The notes under the pieces: generated by a model | Database searches by the model: none | What the model saw: the letters and a program-made list of their open reading frames with translations, nothing else | What the model was told of the DNA's origin: nothing | NCBI GenBank assembly: GCA_008501565.1 | Contig: QQUL01000100.1 | Coordinates: 1-5,101, forward strand | Direction: 5' to 3' | Length of the DNA: 5,101 nucleotides | DNA from: Armatimonadota bacterium | GTDB taxonomy: Bacteria > Actinomycetota > Acidimicrobiia > Spongiisociales > UBA5794 | Translations under genes and position numbers: made by a program | In this document: positions 1 to 5,101 of the stretch, one piece after another | How the letters are laid out: each line of letters opens with the position of its first letter | Numbering within the stretch: the stretch's first letter is position 1

Positions 1-661
1 CCAGGGTGGGGCGTGGTACATCCTGTGGGCGAACGGCATGCTGGTTGCTGTGCTCACAGCCTTCTACATGACACGGCTGTTCGTCCTCACGTTCATGGGC
101 AAGCCGCGATGGGACGACGGGACTCATCCCCACGAGAGTCCCAGCACGATGACCATTCCACTGATCGTGCTCGCCGGATTCACTGTGTTCTTCGGTCTCG
201 TGAATACACCGTTCCGGCTTGCGTTCGAGCACTTCCTCGAACCAGCGTTCCATGGCATTGTCCATCCCGAAGCTCTCGACGACGCCTTGATCTGGACGCT
301 CGCAGCGATCACGCTGGTTCTCGCAACTGGTGGGATCATCTATGGGTGGCGACGCTACAGCCGAGATCCGCTTCCGGTCGATGAAGGCGGCTGGTGGGAT
401 CGGGCTTTGGCCGGATTCGGTGTGGATGACTTCTTCGGCAGGGTGATCGTCGCCCCGGGCAAGCGGGCATGCGAACTTGCCGCCGACACCGACGCAAAGG
501 TGATCGACGGAGTTGCCCACGGGATCGCAATCGGCGTGCGCGATGTCGGCACCGGGCTGAAGCCGGTCCAAAGTGGCAAGGTCCGGGCGTACGCAGGGAT
601 TCTCACGATCGGCGGCATTGCCCTGATCGTTGCCATGGTGATCTTTGGGGGAGGTATCTGA
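1..661 (+). CDS. nuoL: NADH-quinone oxidoreductase subunit L, C-terminal part (5' end outside the window)
   Basis: The reading frame is open from base 2 and gives 219 residues up to a TGA at 659-661; the start lies upstream. NuoL is the distal antiporter-like subunit of the complex I membrane arm (NADH:quinone oxidoreductase), which couples quinone reduction to proton pumping. Seen here: a membrane segment at about residues 5-33, the family-typical loop with HPHESP at residues 42-47, further hydrophobic segments at about 50-65 and 99-115, then a long amphipathic stretch (about 130-190) matching the lateral helix that in known structures runs along NuoM and NuoN. The motif QSGKVRAYA precedes a last hydrophobic anchor (about 198-219), as in other NuoL proteins. 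E. coli NuoL has 613 residues, so roughly the last third is present. The stop overlaps the nuoM start by one base. Identification is firm; the conserved pumping residues of the core lie outside the window and cannot be checked. Confidence 0.96.
   Translation, partial: QGGAWYILWANGMLVAVLTAFYMTRLFVLTFMGKPRWDDGTHPHESPSTMTIPLIVLAGFTVFFGLVNTPFRLAFEHFLEPAFHGIVHPEALDDALIWTLAAITLVLATGGIIYGWRRYSRDPLPVDEGGWWDRALAGFGVDDFFGRVIVAPGKRACELAADTDAKVIDGVAHGIAIGVRDVGTGLKPVQSGKVRAYAGILTIGGIALIVAMVIFGGGI
650..655 (+). promoter_or_regulatory. Shine-Dalgarno sequence of nuoM
   Basis: GGAGGT, the end of a purine run that begins at 647, lies five bases before the ATG at 661. It lies within the last codons of nuoL and supports the ATG at 661 as the true start of nuoM, giving a TGATG stop/start overlap suited to coupled translation. 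Confidence 0.8.
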
Positions 662-2226
662 TGCCGATCCTGTCGATCCTCATAGCGCTGCCGTTCGTTG
701 GTGCGGCGGTTGTCGCGCTGCTACCGAAGCGTCGACCCGAGGTGATCCTCCCCGTGGCACTCGGCGTTTCCATTGCTCCGCTCGCAGTGGCGACCTATCT
801 GGTTGTCGAGTACTCCGTCGATGGCGCGGCGTTCCAATTCTTCGAGCACTATGTGCTTTCTGAACGATTCGGGATCTCGTGGACGCTCGCGATGGATGGC
901 ATCTCGATGTTCATGGTTGCTCTGACCGCATTGTTGTTCCCGATCTCCATTGCAGCTTCGCGATCGATCACGTCCAAGGTCAAGACCTACATGGCACTGA
1001 TGTTGGTTCTCGAGGGCGCGCTCCTTGGAGTATTCCTCGCCCTGGATCTGATCATGTTCTTTGCGTTCTTTGAGATTGTGCTGATACCGATGTACCTCCT
1101 CATCTCGATGTGGGGCTCTGAGCGACGAGCGTACGCGGCGTTGAAGTTCGTCCTCTTCACGGCTGTTGGATCGGCGTTCCTTCTGGTCGGCATCATCGTT
1201 CTCGGTGTACTCGCCGGAGACGCGATTGGTACATCATCTTCGTTCGACTGGCGTGTGATGCTGGCCATGGACATCCCCGAAACAACTCAGATGTGGCTGT
1301 TCATCGGGTTCGGTCTGGCCTTCGCAATCAAGGTGCCGGTGTTCCCGTTCCACACGTGGCTCCCGGACGCACACACGGAAGCGCCAACCGCGGGTTCCGT
1401 CATCCTTGCCGGTGTGCTGCTCAAAATGGGAACGTACGGTCTCCTGCGATTCAACCTGTCCCTCTTCCCCGATGCGGCCGTCGACCTTGCCCCGATCCTC
1501 GGGGTGCTTGGCGTGATCGGCATCGTGTACGGAGCTGCCGTGGCGATCGTGCAGCCCGATATCAAACGCCTCGTGGCATATTCGTCCGTGAGCCACATGG
1601 GATTCATCGTGCTTGGGATCTTTGCGCTCACGAGTCAATCACTCCAGGGCTCGGTGTTCCAGATGATCAGCCACGGACTCACGACCGGTGCGCTGTTCCT
1701 CCTGATCGGAATGATCTACGACCGCACCCACACCAGAGCCATTGCCGACTACGGAGGGCTCGCCAAGGTCATGCCGGTGTACGGAGGCATCTTCCTGTTC
1801 TCGGTATTTGCATCTGTCGGCCTTCCCGGCCTTTCGGGGTTCGTTGGAGAGTTCACGATCCTTGTGGGCTCGTACCTCACGTTGCCGATCCTTGCGATCA
1901 CGGCTGGATTCGGTGTCATCCTTGCTGCGGTGTACCTGCTCTGGGCGTACGAGCGTATGTGGATGGGTCCGGTCAACCCCAAGATCGAGGGACTCAAAGA
2001 TCTCGGATTCCGCGAGATTGCGCTCATGGTCCCGCTCGTGGTGTTGATCGTTGCCCTCGGTGTCTATCCCAAGCCGGTGATGGATCGCATCCAGCCGTCG
2101 GTCGAACCGATCATCGAACGGATCGAGGTGGCCACGGGCTACGAGGCCCCGCAGTTCGGCCGTATCGCTGATCTCGACGACCAGAACGCCGCTGCGGAAT
2201 CGAGCCACGAAGGCGGTGACGGCTGA
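661..2226 (+). CDS. nuoM: NADH-quinone oxidoreductase subunit M
   Basis: 521 residues, close to the 509 of E. coli NuoM. It is the middle antiporter-like subunit of the complex I membrane arm and forms one of the proton channels. The ATG at 661 is chosen over further upstream codons in the same frame because of its Shine-Dalgarno sequence and because the protein then begins directly with the first membrane helix (MPILSILIALPF). Key charged residues are visible: Glu138 in FFEIVLIPMY (E. coli Glu144), Lys224 in FAIKVPVFPFHTWLPDAH (Lys234), Lys255 in LLKMG (Lys265), His338 in ISHGLTTGALF (His348) and Glu397 in GFVGEF (Glu407). About 14 hydrophobic segments fill residues 3-470. A polar, acidic tail of about 45 residues (477-521) follows the last helix. 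The gene overlaps nuoL and nuoN by one base each, so it lies inside one operon. Residue equivalences come from recognised motifs and known E. coli numbering, not from a computed alignment. Confidence 0.98.
   Translation: MPILSILIALPFVGAAVVALLPKRRPEVILPVALGVSIAPLAVATYLVVEYSVDGAAFQFFEHYVLSERFGISWTLAMDGISMFMVALTALLFPISIAASRSITSKVKTYMALMLVLEGALLGVFLALDLIMFFAFFEIVLIPMYLLISMWGSERRAYAALKFVLFTAVGSAFLLVGIIVLGVLAGDAIGTSSSFDWRVMLAMDIPETTQMWLFIGFGLAFAIKVPVFPFHTWLPDAHTEAPTAGSVILAGVLLKMGTYGLLRFNLSLFPDAAVDLAPILGVLGVIGIVYGAAVAIVQPDIKRLVAYSSVSHMGFIVLGIFALTSQSLQGSVFQMISHGLTTGALFLLIGMIYDRTHTRAIADYGGLAKVMPVYGGIFLFSVFASVGLPGLSGFVGEFTILVGSYLTLPILAITAGFGVILAAVYLLWAYERMWMGPVNPKIEGLKDLGFREIALMVPLVVLIVALGVYPKPVMDRIQPSVEPIIERIEVATGYEAPQFGRIADLDDQNAAAESSHEGGDG
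2210..2219 (+). promoter_or_regulatory. Shine-Dalgarno sequence of nuoN
   Basis: AAGGCGGTGA differs in one base from the full anti-16S complement AAGGAGGTGA and ends six bases before the ATG at 2226. It lies in the last codons of nuoM and fixes the nuoN start at the TGATG overlap. Confidence 0.75.
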
Positions 2227-3704
2227 TGCAGGCTGGATCATTCATCGCCGTCGCGTTTGAGGTCACGCTGCTTGTCGGCGCGCTCGCGGTGCTCCTCGTA
2301 GCCGTCGTCGCAAACCGAAATCGGGCGGTATGGGGACCGGTGGTCGGTCTGGCATTCGCCACCTCGGCTGTTGTCGGACTGTGGCAGTGGCTCGAGGTCG
2401 AATCAACCGGCGGCGGTCTCTTCTTCTCAACCCAGGATCTTGCATTCGTCCGCTCGCCGATGGTGGTCCTCGACGGGTTCTCCGCCCTCGCCGCGATGAT
2501 CCTCGGCACGGTCGGATTCGTTGCCTTCCTCGGATCGTGGGACCTTCAGGCGAAGCTCGGAAAGAGAGCTGCCGAGTTCTCGTCCCTGATGCTCCTGGGA
2601 GTCGCTGGCCTTCACATGATGACGGCAACCCCAAACCTCGTTGTCATCTTCATTGGCCTCGAAACGGCTTCGATCTCCTTCTATGTGCTTGCCGGGTTCA
2701 CGCGAAGGGTGAAAGGGTCCAACGAGTCGGCCCTCAAGTACTTCCTCCTGGGTTCGCTCGCATCGGCGCTGTTCCTCTACGGCGTTGCGCTGACCTTTGC
2801 GGCCACCGGATCTTTGACGATCTACGGAGCCAACTCGATACGGAACTTTTTCTCCACGGAGCTCGTATCCCAGCCCGGCATCCTGTTGGCGGGACTTGCG
2901 CTCATGCTCGTCGGGCTCCTGTTCAAAGTCTCGGCCGCACCGTTCCATCAGTGGGCACCCGACGTGTACCAGGGAGCACCTTCGGGTGCCGTCGGACTCA
3001 TGGCAGCAGGTGTCAAGGTTGCCGGATTTGCCGCCCTCGGAAGGATCTTCATCGGCGGCATGATCAGCCAGATCGACACCTGGGCACCGATCCTCGCCGT
3101 GGTTGCGGTCATCTCGATGGTTGCGGGAACGGTGATGGCTCTCGTGCAGGACGACATCAAACGGATGCTCGCCTACTCGGGTGTCGCCCACGCCGGATAC
3201 CTTCTCACGGCGCTCGTGGCTGGCCCTGCAGGCCTCGAAGCGATGTGGTTCTATCTAGCGACGTACGCCTTCATGATCGTGGGTGCGTTCACCGTTGTTT
3301 CCGTCATTGCCGGACCGGGAGCAGCATCAGCTCCGATCGCGTCGTTCAAGGGCCTCGCATCACGAAACCCCGAGATGGCATGGCTGATGACGGTTCTGAT
3401 GCTCGGAATGTCGGGGATGCCGTTCTTCGCCGGATTCGTCGGAAAGGTCCTTGCCTTCGTTGCCGTCAACGATGCCGGCTACCTGTGGCTCGTCATCGTC
3501 GGCACGCTGACCACCGTGATCGGCCTCGCGTTCTACCTGCGCATCGTGGCCACGATGTTCTCGAAGGATGATGACGGACGCGACAGAATCGAGGTTTCGA
3601 TGAATGCGCGGTTTGCCGTGATCATCTCCGCTGGCGTCACGTTCGTCTTTGGTGTTGTACCGTGGCCACTCCTTGATGTCGTCAGAAACGCGTTCCCGTT
3701 CTAG
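2226..3704 (+). CDS. nuoN: NADH-quinone oxidoreductase subunit N
   Basis: 492 residues (E. coli NuoN: 485). It is the antiporter-like subunit of complex I nearest to the NuoA/J/K/H part of the membrane arm. Visible family signatures: Glu146 in FIGLETASISFYVL (E. coli Glu133), Lys171 in ALKYFLLGS (Lys158), Lys234 in FKVSAAPFHQWAPDVYQGAP (Lys217), Lys264 in AAGVKVAGF (Lys247), DDIKRMLAYSGVAHAGY at 309-325, and Lys407 in GFVGKV (Lys395; a lysine here separates NuoN from NuoL/M-type GEF). About 14 hydrophobic segments cover residues 5-487. The start is supported by a near-perfect Shine-Dalgarno sequence and the one-base overlap with nuoM. The protein ends with NAFPF and TAG, directly after the last membrane helix. 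No frameshift or missing key residue was seen. nuoN is usually the last nuo gene, yet another gene starts inside its 3' end. Confidence 0.98.
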   Translation: MQAGSFIAVAFEVTLLVGALAVLLVAVVANRNRAVWGPVVGLAFATSAVVGLWQWLEVESTGGGLFFSTQDLAFVRSPMVVLDGFSALAAMILGTVGFVAFLGSWDLQAKLGKRAAEFSSLMLLGVAGLHMMTATPNLVVIFIGLETASISFYVLAGFTRRVKGSNESALKYFLLGSLASALFLYGVALTFAATGSLTIYGANSIRNFFSTELVSQPGILLAGLALMLVGLLFKVSAAPFHQWAPDVYQGAPSGAVGLMAAGVKVAGFAALGRIFIGGMISQIDTWAPILAVVAVISMVAGTVMALVQDDIKRMLAYSGVAHAGYLLTALVAGPAGLEAMWFYLATYAFMIVGAFTVVSVIAGPGAASAPIASFKGLASRNPEMAWLMTVLMLGMSGMPFFAGFVGKVLAFVAVNDAGYLWLVIVGTLTTVIGLAFYLRIVATMFSKDDDGRDRIEVSMNARFAVIISAGVTFVFGVVPWPLLDVVRNAFPF

Positions 3705-4965
3705 CCTCCCGTTCTACGGGTTGGCTCTCATCGGACTTCTCGGTGTCCTCGCACCGTTCGTCGGATCGCTCGTCACGACGAACATCTTCGTTGTTGCCGA
3801 AAACGATCCGATTGCCGAGGACGTGTATGTCACATCGCTGCGTGGCGTTGTCGACGGCGTCATCGACGGTGACCTGACGATCTTCACCGGAGATCTCGTC
3901 ATCAACGGCGAAGTAACAGGCAGTGTCCAAGTGTTCTCATCCGGATCCGTGACGATCAGCGACGGAGCCAGGATCGGTGGATCCCTTCGCGGCGCGGCAC
4001 GCAGCGTCACGGTCAGTGGCCAAGTCGGGTTCGACATGTTCGCGTCGGCTGCATCGGTGGTCATCGAGGAGTCAGGCATGGTCGCCCGCGATGTCATGGC
4101 GTTCGGTGGCGTCGTGCGGATTGAAGGGGACGTCGGGCGCGACGTGCGGGGACGGATGATCAGGACCGTCATCGACGGGAGTGTCGGTGGAGACATCGAC
4201 GTCGCGACACAGCGCTTCGAGGCTGGTCCGAGTGCCGTAGTGGATGGTGACGTCCTGTACCGGTCACCGACCGGAGCCTCGATTGATGCCGGTGCCGAGA
4301 TACTGGGAACGACGACCCGACTTCCCTCCCAGAGCAACTTCGTCTACGGGGTGATCCTCACGATCGCCAACCTGGTTGGCTTCCTTGGATTCCTGTTGTC
4401 AGGTCTTGTCGTGCTGTTCGTGTTGCGTGGATCCTCAAGTCGAGCCACCGGCGCCGTGGTGACAAAGCCAATCCGGAGCTTCCTCTACGGACTGGTGGCG
4501 GTCGTCGTGGCTCCGATCGCAGTCGTCGTCCTCGCTGCCACGCTCGTGGGACTTCCTCTTGCGATCATGCTTGCCATGGCAATGGTGGCGTCGCTCGTCG
4601 TTGGACCCGTACCTGCGGTCGCGGCTCTCGGAAACCGCGTGCTGTGGAAGAAGGGCGGCATCCTTGCTGCGTTCACAGTCGGTGCAGTCCTGTGGCGTGC
4701 CGGAATCTGGCTGATCCCAGTCGTCGGCGGGATCCTCTACGTCATCGCTCTCGTATGGGGCATCGGCGCATGGATCGTAGGTTTCGTCGAGACCCGCCGT
4801 GGTGATGAGATTCCACTTGCTCTGCTTCCAGAGCGGCTGGTGGCTGAGGACCGGGTACCGGACAATTGGGTGCCGCCGTTGAGCCCGTCATCAGGCCTTC
4901 GGGTAGACAACCGCGTCGAGAATCTCGAGGTCGACGGTGTCGCCGACGTGGATGGCGTGGAGTGA
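3676..4965 (+). CDS. Membrane protein with extracytoplasmic bactofilin-like (polymer-forming) beta-helix and six predicted TM segments
   Basis: 429 residues from the ATG at 3676. TTG 3649 and GTG 3652 are in-frame alternatives, but no candidate has a clear Shine-Dalgarno; ATG gives a short basic N-terminus (MSSETRSRSS) before a hydrophobic segment. Domains: signal anchor or signal peptide at about 11-40 (possible cleavage after VVA, before END); a glycine/valine/aspartate-rich beta-helix at about 50-215 with nine rungs of 17-20 residues carrying G-x-V-x-G-D-V, resembling the bactofilin/polymer-forming family; then about five membrane helices (222-250, 267-290, 291-318, 327-345, 346-371). Basic loops at 251-267 (RGSSSR, TKPIR) and 320-327 (NRVLWKKG) and the VETRR after the last helix would be cytoplasmic by the positive-inside rule, placing the beta-helix outside. 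The gene overlaps nuoN by 29 bp, so it is probably co-transcribed. The last 24 codons overlap the opposing ABC gene. Fold class is fairly clear; its role, and any link to complex I, is unknown. Confidence 0.85.
   Translation: MSSETRSRSSLPFYGLALIGLLGVLAPFVGSLVTTNIFVVAENDPIAEDVYVTSLRGVVDGVIDGDLTIFTGDLVINGEVTGSVQVFSSGSVTISDGARIGGSLRGAARSVTVSGQVGFDMFASAASVVIEESGMVARDVMAFGGVVRIEGDVGRDVRGRMIRTVIDGSVGGDIDVATQRFEAGPSAVVDGDVLYRSPTGASIDAGAEILGTTTRLPSQSNFVYGVILTIANLVGFLGFLLSGLVVLFVLRGSSSRATGAVVTKPIRSFLYGLVAVVVAPIAVVVLAATLVGLPLAIMLAMAMVASLVVGPVPAVAALGNRVLWKKGGILAAFTVGAVLWRAGIWLIPVVGGILYVIALVWGIGAWIVGFVETRRGDEIPLALLPERLVAEDRVPDNWVPPLSPSSGLRVDNRVENLEVDGVADVDGVE
3856..4314 (+). repeat. Nine beta-helix rungs (protein-level repeat) in the polymer-forming domain
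   Basis: Read in the frame of the gene starting at 3676, a short motif G-x-[VI]-x-[GR]-[DS]-[VLIM] recurs with its first residue at about 61, 78, 98, 115, 134, 151, 168, 187 and 207, that is every 17-20 residues. Examples are GVIDGDL, GEVTGSV, GDVGRDV and GSVGGDI; the last copy (AEILGTT) is degenerate. This periodicity is what a right-handed beta-helix of the bactofilin type would show. The DNA itself is only weakly repetitive, so the copies are old. Positions were assigned by eye. Confidence 0.65.
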
Positions 4966-5101
4966 CGACACGAGCGCCTCGACTTTGTCGGCGCTCTCGG
5001 CAAGTTCGATCTCAACCCTTTGGTCGTGCCCGTAGAACTCAGTGTCGACCACACGGTGTGCACCGGTGGTTGAAACCGTCGGACTGATCCACTCCGGTCG
5101 G
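4891..5101 (-). CDS. ABC transporter ATP-binding protein, C-terminal TOBE-type domain (5' part outside the window)
   Basis: On the minus strand a frame open from base 5100 encodes 69 residues and stops at TGA (4891-4893), followed at once by a second in-frame TGA (4888-4890). The segment starts with RPEW, then VVDTEFYGHDQRVEIEL, and near its end HVGDTVDLEI and VVYPKA. An RPE motif, a G/D-containing strand pair (EFYGHDQ) and a GDxV strand near the terminus are typical of the C-terminal TOBE domain of importer ATPases of the FbpC/PotA/MalK type; the FYGHDQ wording is closest to what I know from iron(III)-type (FbpC-like) members. The domain helps regulate or stabilise the ATPase dimer. The nucleotide-binding domain (Walker A/B, signature) would lie beyond the right edge, so substrate and activity cannot be judged. 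No start codon belongs to it in this window. The gene converges on, and overlaps by 75 bp, the polymer-forming membrane protein gene. Confidence 0.75.
   Translation of the reverse strand, partial: RPEWISPTVSTTGAHRVVDTEFYGHDQRVEIELAESADKVEALVSSLHAIHVGDTVDLEILDAVVYPKA
4972..4996 (+). terminator. Possible hairpin just after the stop of the polymer-forming protein gene
   Basis: GAGCGC (4972-4977), a CT bulge, then CGAC (4980-4983), a TTT loop, GTCG (4987-4990) and GCGCTC (4991-4996) can pair as a ten-base-pair stem with a two-base bulge. It begins six bases after the TGA at 4963-4965. No T-run follows, so it is not a classical Rho-independent terminator; it might act as a U-less terminator or as a stabiliser of the mRNA 3' end. 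It lies within the coding sequence of the opposing ABC gene, so the pairing may be chance at this GC content. Confidence 0.3.

Noticed and set aside
469..660. Extended N-terminus of the NuoM frame upstream of the ATG at 661
   Set aside because: The extra residues are arginine-rich shadow of NuoL and would overlap it by nearly 200 bp; ATG 661 has a strong Shine-Dalgarno and begins with the expected first helix.
1293..2171. A 292-codon open frame on the plus strand inside nuoM
   Set aside because: It lies in an alternative frame of NuoM with an arginine- and proline-rich composition and no recognisable motif.
2427..3191. A 254-codon open frame on the minus strand opposite nuoN
   Set aside because: Antisense to conserved NuoN motifs, very rich in Glu/Arg/His and without hydrophobic core patterns; a mirror of the NuoN codons.
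2330..3571. A 413-codon open frame on the plus strand inside nuoN
   Set aside because: It is in another frame of a well-identified NuoN gene, is rich in Arg/Pro/His/Cys, and shows no domain; a typical high-GC shadow frame.
3714..4337. A 207-codon open frame on the minus strand opposite the beta-helix gene
   Set aside because: Its Ser/Thr/Pro-rich composition is the complement of the Gly/Val/Asp repeats on the plus strand; the plus-strand product has a clear fold pattern.
4937..4971. Possible stem GTGTCG (4937-4942) / CGACAC (4966-4971) as a terminator
   Set aside because: Only six pairs across a 23-base loop within coding sequence of both strands; not distinguishable from chance.
4737..5063. 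A 108-codon open frame on the minus strand at the right end
   Set aside because: It overlaps the ABC C-terminal frame in another phase and has a Ser/Thr/Arg-rich composition; the frame ending at 4891 gives the recognisable RPEW...EFYGHDQ domain instead.

Overview
The window is a moderately high-GC (about 60% by eye) bacterial segment, almost entirely coding. It carries the 3' end of a respiratory complex I (nuo) operon: the last third of nuoL, then complete nuoM and nuoN, in the standard bacterial order. The wording of the NuoL/M/N proteins and the GC level fit an actinobacterium-like lineage (Acidimicrobiia or a relative would be my first guess), but no phylogenetic marker settles this, and Chloroflexota or similar groups are not excluded.

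Layout: 1-661 (+) C-terminal part of NuoL; 661-2226 (+) NuoM; 2226-3704 (+) NuoN; 3676-4965 (+) a membrane protein with a bactofilin-like (polymer-forming) beta-helix and six predicted membrane segments; 4891-5101 (-) the C-terminal TOBE-type domain of an ABC transporter ATP-binding subunit, running in from the right edge. NuoL/M and NuoM/N are joined by one-base TGATG stop/start overlaps, each with a good Shine-Dalgarno sequence. NuoN and the beta-helix gene overlap by 29 bp with no clear Shine-Dalgarno. There is no stretch of 300 bases without a gene, and no tRNA, rRNA, CRISPR array, insertion sequence or convincing promoter was seen.

NuoL, M and N are the three antiporter-like proton-pumping subunits of the complex I membrane arm. 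The lysines and glutamates known to matter in E. coli NuoM and NuoN are all present, so the pump looks functional. The least ordinary part is the right end. A beta-helix/six-TM protein of unknown role is translationally linked to the end of the nuo operon. Its last 24 codons run antisense, in exact codon register, to the conserved C-terminus of the convergent ABC ATPase gene. The polymer-forming protein carries nine visible 17-20 residue rungs, and its predicted topology places them outside the cytoplasm, unlike classical cytoplasmic bactofilins.
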